Shown here in pieces: positions 16,574 to 25,759 of a stretch of 64,000 bases of DNA; position 1 is the stretch's first letter, and every line of letters starts with the position of its first letter. Under the pieces are notes generated by a model. The model worked only from the letters and a program-made list of their open reading frames with translations, had not been told where the DNA came from and did not search any database. The position numbers and the translations under genes were made by a program. Source of the stretch: Dehalococcoidia bacterium (lineage in GTDB: Bacteria > Chloroflexota > Dehalococcoidia > Tepidiformales > Tepidiformaceae); NCBI GenBank assembly GCA_009841435.1, contig VXLW01000015.1, positions 62,001 to 126,000 of the forward strand. The letters run 5' to 3'.

Positions 16574-17235
16574 CCGCTCCCGTCTCTTTCCCGACAGAGG
16601 CGCGCGACTTCCTGCGAGAGCTTCCTACACACGACAAGGACTGGTTCGATGCGAACCGCAAGGCCTACCAGACGCTCATCGCCGAGCCCGCGAAAGCGCT
16701 CGTCGAGGCGGTCGCGACGGACCTCCGGAACGAGCTGTCGCAGGCGATCGTGGGCTTGCCTCGCGTCAACGGCTCCATCTCACCGATCAACCGCGACATC
16801 CGCTTCTCCTCCGACAAGACTCCCTACAAGGACCACCTGCTCTTTCGCTGGTGGGAGGGTGAGAAGAAGAAGACCGCGCCCACGCTGTTCGTGCGGCTTG
16901 CCGCGGACGAGGTGGGCTTCGCTACGGGGGTCATGCTGCCGTCGCTGGATGGCTGGCGGGAGCTTGTCGCCGAAGAGGCGACGGGCGCTCCGCTCGCCTC
17001 CGCGGTCGCGGAGCTAGTGGAGGAGACGGGCGCCGATGTCGCAGGCATCGAGTACAAGCGAGTCCCGAAGCCGTATCCGGCCGAGCACCCACGCGCGGAC
17101 CTGCTTCGGTGCAAGTGGCTCCAGGTCCGCTGGATGGAGCCGTTCCCGGAGGACGGCTCAGACTTCGCCCCGTGGTGCGCGCGACACCTCCTCAGGTGCG
17201 CCGAGGTGCACCGCTGGCTGGTCGAGCACCTGTAG
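16570..17235 (+). CDS. DUF2461 family protein
   Basis: 221 residues. The opening FLRELPTHDKDWFDANRKAY, the segment INRDIRFSSDKTPYKDH and the later GVMLPSLDGWREL are diagnostic of DUF2461 (TIGR02453), a widespread cytoplasmic family without a known biochemical function. Length is normal. It is the third gene of a coupled operon (ATGA overlap with the upstream gene). The stop lies nine bases from the convergent P450 stop, and GTAGGG-N5-CCCTAC forms a small hairpin over both ends. Confidence 0.85.
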   Translation: MTAPVSFPTEARDFLRELPTHDKDWFDANRKAYQTLIAEPAKALVEAVATDLRNELSQAIVGLPRVNGSISPINRDIRFSSDKTPYKDHLLFRWWEGEKKKTAPTLFVRLAADEVGFATGVMLPSLDGWRELVAEEATGAPLASAVAELVEETGADVAGIEYKRVPKPYPAEHPRADLLRCKWLQVRWMEPFPEDGSDFAPWCARHLLRCAEVHRWLVEHL

Positions 17236-17244
17236 GGGGAGTCC

Positions 17245-18483
17245 CTACTCCACGGGCGTCAGGGTGACGTAGAGCTCCTTGAGGCCGCGCAGAACGAAGC
17301 CGGGCAGGTGGGTGAAGTCGTTGGCGCCGGGCACGAGGTCGAAGCGCTCGACGCGGTCCAGCATCGTCTCCCAGGTGATGTTCTGCTCAAGGCGAGAGAG
17401 GCCCGCGCCGGGGCACATGTGCTCGCCCTGCGAGAAGGCGACGTGCTTGGCGGCGTTGGGGCGTTCGAGGCTGAAGTCGTCGGGTGCGGGGAACTCGTCG
17501 CCGTCGCGGTTGGCGGCGGCAAAGCGGAGGTGGAGGACGGAGCCGGCAGGAATCTTCACGCCCCGCAGCTCCTCGTCCTGGACGGTGACCCGGAAGAGGC
17601 CCTGTGTAGGGGATTCGAGGCGCAGCACCTCCTCGACGAAGAAGCGCACGCGTGAGCGGTCTTCCTTGAGGCGTGGCCAGAGGGACGGGTCCTGCGTCAG
17701 AAGCCAGAGCGCCGAGGTGAGGGCGAAGGTCGTGGTTTCGTTCCCGCCGATATAGAGGTGGCTGATGATGCCAACGATCTCCGCGTTCGAGAGGGCGCGT
17801 TCGCCACCGTAGCGGGCGCGCGCGGCGAGGTGCGAGAGCACGTCGTCGCCCGGGTTGGCGCGGCGCTCGTCGATGAAGCCATCGATGTACTTCTGGAACT
17901 CGACGCCCTTCTCGGCGAGGTACATCTGCTCTTCGTGGGAGAGGCCCATCTGGAAGGGCATGACCCAGGCGTTCGACCAGACGCGGAGCTGGGGGATGTC
18001 CTCCAGCGGGAAGCCGAGCATGAGCGTGATCACGCGGACTGGGAGGGGGACGGCAAAGTCTTCGACGAACTCCACGCGGCCTTTCGCCACAACCTCGTCG
18101 ACGAGCTCCTCGATCGTGGCGGTGATCATCTCCTGCTGGCGGGTGGCGCCGGCGGGAGAAAAGAAGGGGTCGACGAGCTCGCGGTAGCGGCGGTGCTCGG
18201 GCGGGTTGGTGCTGAGGGGCTGGATGCGGGGGTAGCCGTGCTCCTCGTGGTAGGCCTTGGCCTCGTCGCTCATGAGCAGGCCGTGGCTGCCGGTAGGGTT
18301 GTGGGGGAAGCGATCGGGGTTACGCACGATCCAGGCGATGTCCTCGAACTTCGAGACGAGGAACATGTTGCGGCCGGGGATGGGGTAGACGGGGGCCTGG
18401 TCGAGGATGGCGTGGTAGGAGGGGTACCAGTCTTCCTGCGTCTCGGGGGAGAAGAGGTCGACCTCGTCGATGCTGAGAGTCAT
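17245..18483 (-). CDS. Cytochrome P450
   Basis: 412 residues from the ATG at 18483 (GAGGTG lies just upstream; a further in-frame start at 18528 has no ribosome site). It has an I-helix oxygen-activation motif IGGNETTTFAL, ExxR in EEVLRLESP, and heme loop FSQGEHMCPGAG with the thiolate C357. It is a soluble bacterial class I P450 needing a ferredoxin and reductase, neither of which is nearby. Closest in the window is the P450 at 47212 (shared TQGL and CPGAGLSR). Substrate unknown; oxidation of a hydrophobic carbon source is likely. Confidence 0.93.
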   Translation of the reverse strand: MTLSIDEVDLFSPETQEDWYPSYHAILDQAPVYPIPGRNMFLVSKFEDIAWIVRNPDRFPHNPTGSHGLLMSDEAKAYHEEHGYPRIQPLSTNPPEHRRYRELVDPFFSPAGATRQQEMITATIEELVDEVVAKGRVEFVEDFAVPLPVRVITLMLGFPLEDIPQLRVWSNAWVMPFQMGLSHEEQMYLAEKGVEFQKYIDGFIDERRANPGDDVLSHLAARARYGGERALSNAEIVGIISHLYIGGNETTTFALTSALWLLTQDPSLWPRLKEDRSRVRFFVEEVLRLESPTQGLFRVTVQDEELRGVKIPAGSVLHLRFAAANRDGDEFPAPDDFSLERPNAAKHVAFSQGEHMCPGAGLSRLEQNITWETMLDRVERFDLVPGANDFTHLPGFVLRGLKELYVTLTPVE

Positions 18484-18546
18484 CGCACACCTCGCGCCGC
18501 CAAGCCGTGGCTCACGGGAGTATGGCACACGCCGGCAAGTGCTCCT

Positions 18547-19188
18547 TCAGGCTTCATTAAGGATGATCCCTTTCAATTCACTCAGGGTATCGATTCGATA
18601 GCTGGCCTGAGAGAAATCCTGCGTTTTCGTGAAGTCGTTGTGGACGATCACGCACTCAATGCCGGCCGCGACGGCCGAGTTCAAGCCCCTGAGCGAATCC
18701 TCTACTACCAGCGTCTCTTCCTTGCTGGCCCCCAGGCGTTTCAAGCCGGCCAGGTAGGGTTCAGGGTGCGGCTTGGCAAGTTCGTAGTCTTCGCGAGCAA
18801 GGACGAAATCCATAAATTGCGTAATCTGGCGCTTTTCGTGGATGACTTCGAAGTCCGCACGTTTCGCAGTCGTGATGATGGCCATGCGGACGTACTCTGA
18901 CAGCTCGGCAAGCGTCTCAAGGACGCCGTCAATCTCAATGGCTTCGGTTCTCAGGTATTCCTGGTAGTAGGCGTTACGGACCTCACGCTGCCTGCTGATG
19001 GTCTGCTCGTCGATACCCGCCGCCCTTGCCTGGGCCCACGTGGCCATCCCCCGGGTCATGTCCCGGATGTACTGATCTCTGTCCTGGGTAAATCCAATGT
19101 CGGCCAGGGCGCGCTCTCCAGCCTTGAAGTACCAGAATTCGGTATCCACCAGAACGCCATCATGGTCGAAGAGTACGTACTTCTTCAC
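18547..19188 (-). CDS. HAD-superfamily hydrolase, probable phosphatase
   Basis: 213 residues. Motif I is FDHDGVLVDTE (nucleophile D8, acid/base D10), motif II is IITTAK, and motifs III/IV are KPHPEPYLAGL and VVEDSLRGLNSAV. A cap of the beta-phosphoglucomutase/phosphoglycolate phosphatase kind lies between. It likely removes phosphate from a small metabolite. The gene is clearly less GC-rich than its neighbours and uses AT-ending codons freely, suggesting recent transfer. It is flanked by its own short gaps and is not obviously part of the P450 transcription unit. Confidence 0.85.
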   Translation of the reverse strand: MKKYVLFDHDGVLVDTEFWYFKAGERALADIGFTQDRDQYIRDMTRGMATWAQARAAGIDEQTISRQREVRNAYYQEYLRTEAIEIDGVLETLAELSEYVRMAIITTAKRADFEVIHEKRQITQFMDFVLAREDYELAKPHPEPYLAGLKRLGASKEETLVVEDSLRGLNSAVAAGIECVIVHNDFTKTQDFSQASYRIDTLSELKGIILNEA

Positions 19189-19260
19189 GCTCCTGATCCT
19201 TTCCGGTAGCCACGGCAGCCGGGGCGGTGGTCGGGTCGGCGGGAGTGTACAGACACGGGA

Positions 19261-20061
19261 TCAGGGCGGGCTGAGGGTGCGGCTGAGCCAGTCCAGCATG
19301 GCGCCGGCGGCCTCCTGCCAGTTGTCCTCCAGCATCATGTCGTGGGCCATGTCGGGAATCATCGTGAGATCGGCGCCGTAGTCCGTGGCCGTTGCCCGCA
19401 GGGCGTCCCCGGAAATAAGGCGGTCTCGCTCAGCTCCCAGTATCAGGATGGGGGTGCTCCCGATGCGCCGGGCATCCAGCCGCACCACGAGCATCTCCAT
19501 CCAGGCCCGGAAGGACTCCCGGCCCATGAGCTGAGCGCAACGGTTCACGGTCTCTTCGCTGGTGGCGGGAGAGAAGAGGAGCCTTCGGCAGAGCTCCGGC
19601 GTGGAGAAGAGGGTGCGCGGCTCCAGCGCCAGCAACAACCTGGCGGAGAGCAAGGGCGCCCTGCGCACCAGGCGCACGGCACCGCGGCCCCTACCCCACC
19701 TGGGCGCCGGCGCGACCAGCACCGCACCGGGCAGCCGGCGTTGCTCCAGGAGTTTCTGGACGACCAGGCCGCCGAGCGAGTGGCCGATGACGACGGGCTC
19801 GCGGGGCAGCTCGGCGGCCACCTGCTCGACATCGGCCACGTAGGAGGCGACGGAGGTCCAGCGGATGCTCCGCGGGCTTGCGCTCGCGCCGTGGCCGCGC
19901 AGGCTCAGGGCGTAGGCGTCGAAGCCGCGCTCGGCGAAGTACGGCAGGAAATGCTCGTCCCAGCACCAGGCGGCGTGGCAGGAACCATGGACGAAGAGGA
20001 GCGGCGGGTAATCGGAGCCGCCCTCGGCCTTGCGGGCGATGACCTCCAGGTCGAGCGCCAT
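19261..20061 (-). CDS. Alpha/beta hydrolase
   Basis: 266 residues. The oxyanion-hole motif is LLFVHGSCHAAWCWD, the nucleophile elbow is GHSLGG (S95), the acid is in ILGAERDRL and the histidine in MIPDMAHDMM. It therefore has a full Ser-Asp-His triad and should act as an esterase, lipase or similar. It sits 12 bases downstream of a P450 on the same strand, so the two probably share an mRNA and a substrate pathway. The exact reaction is not determinable. Confidence 0.85.
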   Translation of the reverse strand: MALDLEVIARKAEGGSDYPPLLFVHGSCHAAWCWDEHFLPYFAERGFDAYALSLRGHGASASPRSIRWTSVASYVADVEQVAAELPREPVVIGHSLGGLVVQKLLEQRRLPGAVLVAPAPRWGRGRGAVRLVRRAPLLSARLLLALEPRTLFSTPELCRRLLFSPATSEETVNRCAQLMGRESFRAWMEMLVVRLDARRIGSTPILILGAERDRLISGDALRATATDYGADLTMIPDMAHDMMLEDNWQEAAGAMLDWLSRTLSPP

Positions 20062-20073
20062 CGAACCTCCGGG

Positions 20074-21423
20074 CTAGTCCGTGTCGAATTCGACCCAGAG
20101 CTCCACGGGCGAGCGGAAGCCGCCGGAACCGAGGTTGGGCGAGGTGACGCCGGGGTGCGTGGGGAACTTGGGGCGCGGGTTCTTCATCGCCTCGAGGAGG
20201 CGGGTGGAGGCGATGATCGCTTCCTGACGGGCCATCGCGTAGCCCATGCAGAAGTGCTGGCCCATGCCGAAGCCGAGGTGCCCGTGCTTGCCGTCGGGAT
20301 AGCGGCCGGAGCGGAGCTCGCGGCCCATGTGCAGGTCTTCCCGGAAGATGTCGAAGGTGTCGGGGTCCGTGAAGACGCGCTCGTCGCGGTTGCCGGCGCC
20401 GAGAAGCAGCGTGATGCTCGCGCGCTCGGGGATGATTTCCCCGTGCAGCTTCACCTCGCGCGTGGTGTAGCGGTACTGGAAGTGCACGACGGGGTCGTAG
20501 CGCATCATCTCGGTGAAAACGTTGGTCCACAGCTCCGGATTCTTCTTCACCTCCTCGAACTGGTCGGGGCGGGTGTAGAGCATGTGGTACCACATGAGTG
20601 CGATGGCCTTGTCGGTGGTATCGCCGCCGGCCGCGAGGAGCAAGGCGATGAAGCCCTTAATCTCGTCTGCGTTCATGCGCTGGCCGCGGAACTCGGCGTG
20701 GACGATGCGTGAGACGAGGTCCTCGCCGGGAGCGTCCTCGGCGCGACGGATGAGCGGGTCGAGGTAGTCCCACATCTCGTTACGGGCCTGGAGGCCTCGG
20801 GCGAGGTGCTCGCCGCCGAAGCCGAGCCCCTCGATGAGGTGCTGGTACCAGCGCACGAACGTGTCCTCGTCCTCGCGCGGCAAGCCCAGCATGTTGGAGA
20901 TGACGCGGATCGGGAACTGGGTCGTGAACTGGCTGACCAGCTCAACCTCGCCCGTCTTCGCGAATCCGGCGGCGATGTCGTCCGCAGACTTCGCCCAGAT
21001 CCTGCCCATCATCTCGCGGGCGATCTGCTCGATGAAGGGGAGGAACGTCTGGAGGCGGTTGCCCACGAACTGGTCGGCGACGACGTTGCGGAGGAAGCGG
21101 TGCTCATCGCTGTTGCCGTACTCGAGGATGTTCGGGCCGAAGACGTGCTTCTTGCCGAATTCGTAGTCGCCCTTGGGGTCGTACTCGGCGCGGTCGAAGT
21201 CGTCGTTGTTCTGGAAGATGGAGACGATGTCGTCGTAACGGGTGACGACCCAGTTGTTGTGGAAGAGGTCCTGGTAGGCGGGATGGTGGTCGCGCAGCCG
21301 CTTGTAGAGGGGGAAGGGATCCTTGATGTACTCGGGGCTGTCGAACTCCTGGGGCTCGATCGCCAGCGCAAGCTGCGCCTTGATGGCCTCTTCCATGGTC
21401 ATGGCTTCTTCGGCTGCCGTCAT
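20074..21423 (-). CDS. Cytochrome P450
   Basis: 449 residues. The I-helix motif is LAAGGDTTDKA, ExxR is EMMRYDP, and the heme loop is FGMGQHFCMGYAMAR with C392. It carries a slightly longer N-terminus (MTAAEEAMTMEEAIKAQ) than the other P450s here. The ATG lies eight bases after CTGGAGG. It belongs to a different subfamily from the 17245 P450 and is transcribed with the alpha/beta hydrolase. No ferredoxin or reductase gene is visible, so electrons must come from elsewhere in the genome. Confidence 0.92.
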   Translation of the reverse strand: MTAAEEAMTMEEAIKAQLALAIEPQEFDSPEYIKDPFPLYKRLRDHHPAYQDLFHNNWVVTRYDDIVSIFQNNDDFDRAEYDPKGDYEFGKKHVFGPNILEYGNSDEHRFLRNVVADQFVGNRLQTFLPFIEQIAREMMGRIWAKSADDIAAGFAKTGEVELVSQFTTQFPIRVISNMLGLPREDEDTFVRWYQHLIEGLGFGGEHLARGLQARNEMWDYLDPLIRRAEDAPGEDLVSRIVHAEFRGQRMNADEIKGFIALLLAAGGDTTDKAIALMWYHMLYTRPDQFEEVKKNPELWTNVFTEMMRYDPVVHFQYRYTTREVKLHGEIIPERASITLLLGAGNRDERVFTDPDTFDIFREDLHMGRELRSGRYPDGKHGHLGFGMGQHFCMGYAMARQEAIIASTRLLEAMKNPRPKFPTHPGVTSPNLGSGGFRSPVELWVEFDTD

Positions 21424-21514
21424 CGTCGCCTCCAGGAGGTGGGTTCGTGCGCCAAAGGCTACCGCATCGGGGGGAGGACTTGCCGCACGGGAGGGGCGAA
21501 AGGAACACGGTTGC

Positions 21515-21520
21515 TACAAT
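21515..21520 (+). promoter_or_regulatory. Candidate -10 box for tRNA-Gly
   Basis: TACAAT preceded by TTGC, ending 15 bases before the tRNA. It lies in the gap between the divergent P450 and the tRNA. Confidence 0.4.
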
Positions 21521-21535
21521 CGCGAGAGGCCGAGA

Positions 21536-21610
21536 GCGGGAGTAGCTCAGCGGTAGAGCGCCTGCCTTCCAAGCAGGATGTCGCGAGTTCGATCCTCGTC
21601 TCCCGCTCCA
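21536..21610 (+). tRNA. tRNA-Gly (anticodon TCC), CCA encoded
   Basis: Cloverleaf by eye: acceptor GCGGGAG/CTCCCGC, D arm GCTC-AGCGGTA-GAGC, anticodon stem CCTGC/GCAGG with loop CTTCCAA, T arm GCGAG-TTCGATC-CTCGT. The loop gives TCC, reading GGA and GGG. The 3' end TCCA is in the DNA, unlike the tRNA-Arg of this window. Confidence 0.95.
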
Positions 21611-21642
21611 GTGTCCCGACAAGACACCGCACAGGATGAGCC

Positions 21643-22602
21643 ATGCCGAATCGTGACAAGTGGACGGCCGACGACATCCCGGACCTCACCGGCAAGGTCG
21701 CCGTCGTGACGGGAGCGAACAGCGGCATCGGGTTCGAGGCCGCGAAGGAGCTCGCGCGCAGGGGCGCGGAGACGATCCTCGCATGCCGCTCGCCGGAGCG
21801 CGCAAAGGTAGCTCTCGACGCGCTGCGGGCTGAGATTCCGGAGGCGAAGGCCGAGCTGATGGCGCTCGACCTCGCCAGCCTTGCTTCGGTCGAGCAGTTT
21901 GCCACGGAGTTCGCGGAGCGCTCCTCACGCCTGGACCTGCTCATCAACAACGCCGGGATCATGGCGGTTCCGTGGGGCCAGACCGAGGACGGCTTCGAGC
22001 TGCAGAACGGCACGAATCACCTTGGTCACTTCGCCCTGACGGGTAGGCTCCTCAACCTGCTACTGACCTCGCCAGAAGCGCGGGTCGTGAACGTGAGTAG
22101 CGTGGGGCACCGCCGGGGCAAGATCGATTTCGACAACTTCCTTTACGAGGGTGGAGACTACGGGCCCTGGAGGGCGTACTTCCGGTCGAAGCTCCTCAAC
22201 CTGCTGTTCACGTACGAGCTACAGCGGCGGTTCGAGGCGGCGGAGGTGGAGGCGTCATCGCTGGCGGCGCATCCGGGCGGTTCGGCGACGAACCTCGGGG
22301 CAGCGTCAGTTCGCCCGCCGGGGACGGGATGGCTGTTCGGACTGGTCAATGTTTTGCTGGCGCAGAGCGCGGCCATGGGCGCCCTCCCCACCCTGCGTGC
22401 CGCCGTCGATCCCGGGGCCGCCGGTGGCCAGTACTACGGGCCATCGGGCTTCTACGAGACAAGAGGCCACCCGGTCGTCGTTTCGTCGATTCCCGCATCG
22501 CACGACGAAGAGGTGGCGCGGTGGGCCTGGGCGACTTCCGAGGAGCTGACAGGAGTGCGCTACACGAAGCTGGAAGCGAGACACACCGATGCCCAGACCT
22601 GA
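21643..22602 (+). CDS. Short-chain dehydrogenase/reductase (first of tandem pair)
   Basis: 319 residues. The cofactor motif is TGANSGIG, then NNAG in INNAGIM, the catalytic serine in NVSSVGH and YxxxK in AYFRSKLLN. This retinol-dehydrogenase-like layout oxidises or reduces an alcohol or ketone with NAD(P). It starts MPNRDKWTADDIPDLTGK, nearly the same as the next gene, so the two are tandem paralogues. The stop lies 14 bases inside the next gene. It follows tRNA-Gly by 32 bases. Confidence 0.9.
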   Translation: MPNRDKWTADDIPDLTGKVAVVTGANSGIGFEAAKELARRGAETILACRSPERAKVALDALRAEIPEAKAELMALDLASLASVEQFATEFAERSSRLDLLINNAGIMAVPWGQTEDGFELQNGTNHLGHFALTGRLLNLLLTSPEARVVNVSSVGHRRGKIDFDNFLYEGGDYGPWRAYFRSKLLNLLFTYELQRRFEAAEVEASSLAAHPGGSATNLGAASVRPPGTGWLFGLVNVLLAQSAAMGALPTLRAAVDPGAAGGQYYGPSGFYETRGHPVVVSSIPASHDEEVARWAWATSEELTGVRYTKLEARHTDAQT

Positions 22603-23539
22603 GAAGTGGACCGCCGACGACATCCCCGACCTGACCGGCAAGGTCGTGGTCGTGACGGGTGGGAACAGCGGAATCGGTTTCGGCGCCGCGAAGGCGGTGG
22701 CGCGAAAAGGCGCCGAGACGATCATCGCCTCCCGATCGCCGGAGCGGGGCCAGCGCGCACTCGACGCGCTGCGGACGGAGATTCCCGACGCGAAGGCCGA
22801 GCTGATGGCGCTCGACCTCGCCAGCCTCGCCTCGGTCGAGCGGTTCGCCGGGGAGTTTGCCGAGCGGTACCAGCGGCTGGACGTGCTTGCGAACAACGCC
22901 GGGATCATGGTGATCCCCTACGGCAAGACCGAGGACGGCTTCGAGCGACAGGTCGGGACGAACCACCTGGGGCATTTCGCCCTGACGGGACGGCTGCTCG
23001 ACGTGCTGCTGGCGACCCCGGGCGCGCGTGTCGTGAATGTGAGCAGCCTGGCGCACAATCGAGCTGAGCTGGACCTCGACAACCTGCTCTACGAGAAGGG
23101 CGGCTACGGGGAGTGGGCGGCCTACGGCCGCTCGAAGCTGCTGAATATGCTGTTCACGTTCGAGCTTCAGCGTCGCTTCGAGCAGGCGGGGATCGATGCG
23201 CATGCGCTGGCGGCGCATCCCGGTTTCTCGGCCTCGAACCTGACCGGCCACATGGCGGAACGACTCCACATGCGGATTGGCCTGGCTATTTTCAACAGGC
23301 TGATCCAGGGCCCGGACATGGGCGCCCTGCCGACGCTGCGGGCCGCGACCGATCCCAATGCCACGGGCGGGCAGTACTTCGGTCCCGCGCGCCTCAACGA
23401 GACGACGGGACATCCAGTGCTGGTGGCGGCGTCGGCGGAGGCCCACGACGAGGCGGACGCGCGACGGCTCTGGGAGATGTCGGAGGAGCTGACGGGGGTT
23501 CGCTTCCAGGCGCTGGAGGCGGACGGGGACAGAGGCTGA
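22589..23539 (+). CDS. Short-chain dehydrogenase/reductase (second of tandem pair)
   Basis: 316 residues. It has the motifs TGGNSGIG, ANNAGIM, NVSSLAH and AYGRSKLLN. It is paralogous to the gene it overlaps by 14 bases, with long identical stretches (ELMALDLASLASVE) and a diverged C-terminus. There is no separate ribosome site, so translation probably couples to the first copy. Two near-identical enzymes side by side may differ in substrate or cofactor, which cannot be read here. Confidence 0.9.
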   Translation: MPRPEKWTADDIPDLTGKVVVVTGGNSGIGFGAAKAVARKGAETIIASRSPERGQRALDALRTEIPDAKAELMALDLASLASVERFAGEFAERYQRLDVLANNAGIMVIPYGKTEDGFERQVGTNHLGHFALTGRLLDVLLATPGARVVNVSSLAHNRAELDLDNLLYEKGGYGEWAAYGRSKLLNMLFTFELQRRFEQAGIDAHALAAHPGFSASNLTGHMAERLHMRIGLAIFNRLIQGPDMGALPTLRAATDPNATGGQYFGPARLNETTGHPVLVAASAEAHDEADARRLWEMSEELTGVRFQALEADGDRG

Positions 23540-23568
23540 GGGCTCGCCCGTCCTGCAAGGAGGCCGCG

Positions 23569-25641
23569 TTGAGGTTTCGATCCGCTCGCGCCATCGTCGC
23601 CGCGATCCTCGTTGCCCTTGCGCTCTGGGCCGCGCCGACGCCCGGAACCACCCTCGCACAGGACGAGGCCCCGACGGTCACGACGAGGCTGTATCCGGGC
23701 TGGAACATGGTGGGCTGGGTTGGAAAGACCGCACCCGTGACCGACCTCTTCGAAGCCATCCCCGAACTCCAGGAGGTACGCGGATGGGACACCGAGGCGC
23801 AGCGCTTCCGGCGATCGACCCCGACAAGCAGGGGATACCGGATGGGCCGGGTCACTCCCGGACAGGGGCTGTGGCTGGAGATCGGCGGTGAAGCAGCGGT
23901 CGACTGGCAACGGCCGGTCAGCGACCGGTACGTGCTGCTCTCCCTGGAGGAGGGTCTCAACCTCGTGGGCTGGACGGGGAGCGACGGCACGCCGATCGAG
24001 GAAGCGTTCAGGCGGTGGGGTGATGCCGTTCACTTCGCGTTCCGGTGGGATGCGGAGGCCCAGCGGTTCGACACCTACGTGCCCGGCGGAGGCCCACTCA
24101 ACACGTTCGCCGTACTGGACCGCGGTGACGCCTTCTGGGTCGAGATGGGCCGCGAGACGAGGTGGTGGCAGTCGGAGACGGGACGCACCCCCTTCGAGTT
24201 TGGCGAGGGCGTATCAGCCGAGCGCCAGGTGGAGGTGCGGAGGGCGCTGACGAACGTTATCGGCTTTTTTGCGGAGCGCTACGGAATCGAGCCACCGGAG
24301 TTCACCCTGAGCACCGGTGAGGACTCTTCCAGTCAGGTCACGACGCACTTTCGTGGCACTCCACCCGCGAGTCGCGTCATCCGAAGCGTGCTCCAGATTG
24401 AAAACGACATCGTCGAGGATGAGCTTGAGAGCGTCCTGGCGCACGAGTACTACCATGTGCTTCAACACAGCTTCGCCAGATACCCCTACCCCCCTTCGTG
24501 GATGACCGAAGGGGCGGCGACCTATGCCAGTGGAATCTATGAGGTGTCCCTCCTGGTCTGGGACGGCAGCACGATCCGACTGAACTGGGAGCATCGCGCG
24601 GAACACTTCGGGAGGGCACTCAAGTCGCTTGAGGACAACACCACGCCAGGCTACGACAACCAAGCGACATATCCCCTGGGCGCGCTGGCGGTGGACTGGC
24701 TGGTTGGGCACTCCGCCATCGGACAAGGGGCAACGGAGGACGCGTCGCAGCTTCTGCCGCTCGCCGAACAGGCGGAGCACGATTCGTATCTGGAGTACTA
24801 CCGCCTGCTGGTCTCCTCCGGGAGCTGGCAGGAAGCGTTCGAGACCGCCTTCGGCATCGACCCGGAGGCCTTCTATGAGTCGTTCGAGCGCGATCGCGAA
24901 GCGAGGGCAGGACCGGTGGTCGTGTTCTTTGGAGAGGTGCCAGAGACCACACGAGCGGACCTTGAGGCGCTGGCCACAGGCACCTACACCTTCTTCATCG
25001 AGAGCCTGGGCGTCAGGCCGTTCACCATCGCCTCGTACATCGCGGCAGACGAGGAGGCAGGGCGTCTGGCCCAGGAATCGCTGATCCGGCAGGGCGTGCA
25101 GAGATCAGCGGTGTCCGCCTGCTCCTATGGCCTAATACGAAGAGCGGCCTTCCATGAAGTGACCTGCGAACAGCCCCTGACGCACGAGGACTACTTCCGC
25201 CGATACGTGGAGGTGCTGAACGCACGCGTCGCTATCGGACCGCAGTGGCTCCTTTCCGGGATCCACACCTACCTGGAGACGTCCTACGCCGTGGGCGCAG
25301 GCCTCGCCGAGTACGACTCAGAGCTCCAATCCCGGACGGACCTGGTGCGGAGCGACTCAACTCCCTTATCGCAGCTCACCGACGCCGACAGCTGGCGTGC
25401 CGCGGGCGTCGACGAGAGCCGGCCACTGGCCTTCTTGGCCATGGACCGGTTGATTGATCAGGCCCCCGAGGGAGCGCTCAAGGAGTACGTTCGCCTGCTA
25501 CCGAGGGGCGAGCCCGACTGGCCCGAGTACGAGCCGGGCGCAGAGAGCTGGGAGGCGGCGTTCGAGCAGGCCTTCGGCCTGACTGTCGACGACTTCTACG
25601 AGCAGTTCGCGGAGTACCGGTCCGGACTGACACAGCCCTGA
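23569..25641 (+). CDS. Secreted zinc metallopeptidase with tandem GWNxVGW repeats
   Basis: 690 residues from a TTG at 23569, fixed by AAGGAGG six bases upstream. A signal peptide (about 1-31) ends at TTLAQDE. Two repeats follow: PGWNMVGWVG (about 43-110) and EGLNLVGWTG (about 128-200). Each has an aromatic-rich core (WDTEAQRF or WDAEAQRF) and probably forms a beta module that binds polymers or the cell surface. The gluzincin-like site HEYYH (292-296) with a third ligand in WMTEGAATY (E314) indicates a zinc peptidase of the MA type. A large C-terminal region (about 430-690) has no domain I recognise. Substrate is unknown. Confidence 0.72.
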   Translation: MRFRSARAIVAAILVALALWAAPTPGTTLAQDEAPTVTTRLYPGWNMVGWVGKTAPVTDLFEAIPELQEVRGWDTEAQRFRRSTPTSRGYRMGRVTPGQGLWLEIGGEAAVDWQRPVSDRYVLLSLEEGLNLVGWTGSDGTPIEEAFRRWGDAVHFAFRWDAEAQRFDTYVPGGGPLNTFAVLDRGDAFWVEMGRETRWWQSETGRTPFEFGEGVSAERQVEVRRALTNVIGFFAERYGIEPPEFTLSTGEDSSSQVTTHFRGTPPASRVIRSVLQIENDIVEDELESVLAHEYYHVLQHSFARYPYPPSWMTEGAATYASGIYEVSLLVWDGSTIRLNWEHRAEHFGRALKSLEDNTTPGYDNQATYPLGALAVDWLVGHSAIGQGATEDASQLLPLAEQAEHDSYLEYYRLLVSSGSWQEAFETAFGIDPEAFYESFERDREARAGPVVVFFGEVPETTRADLEALATGTYTFFIESLGVRPFTIASYIAADEEAGRLAQESLIRQGVQRSAVSACSYGLIRRAAFHEVTCEQPLTHEDYFRRYVEVLNARVAIGPQWLLSGIHTYLETSYAVGAGLAEYDSELQSRTDLVRSDSTPLSQLTDADSWRAAGVDESRPLAFLAMDRLIDQAPEGALKEYVRLLPRGEPDWPEYEPGAESWEAAFEQAFGLTVDDFYEQFAEYRSGLTQP

Positions 25642-25759
25642 CGCAGACAAGCACGGGGTTCCACGCGGCAGGAAGCGTCGGACGGGTCCCGATGGCGGAG
25701 GCCGCGCGCTCCGTGCGACACTCGCGCGGTATCGCCCCACGGGCGAAGAGGAGCAGGCC

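Noticed and set aside
18484-18528. Fifteen extra N-terminal residues for the P450
   Set aside because: The 18528 start has no ribosome site, whereas the ATG at 18483 has GAGGTG and aligns with the family start.
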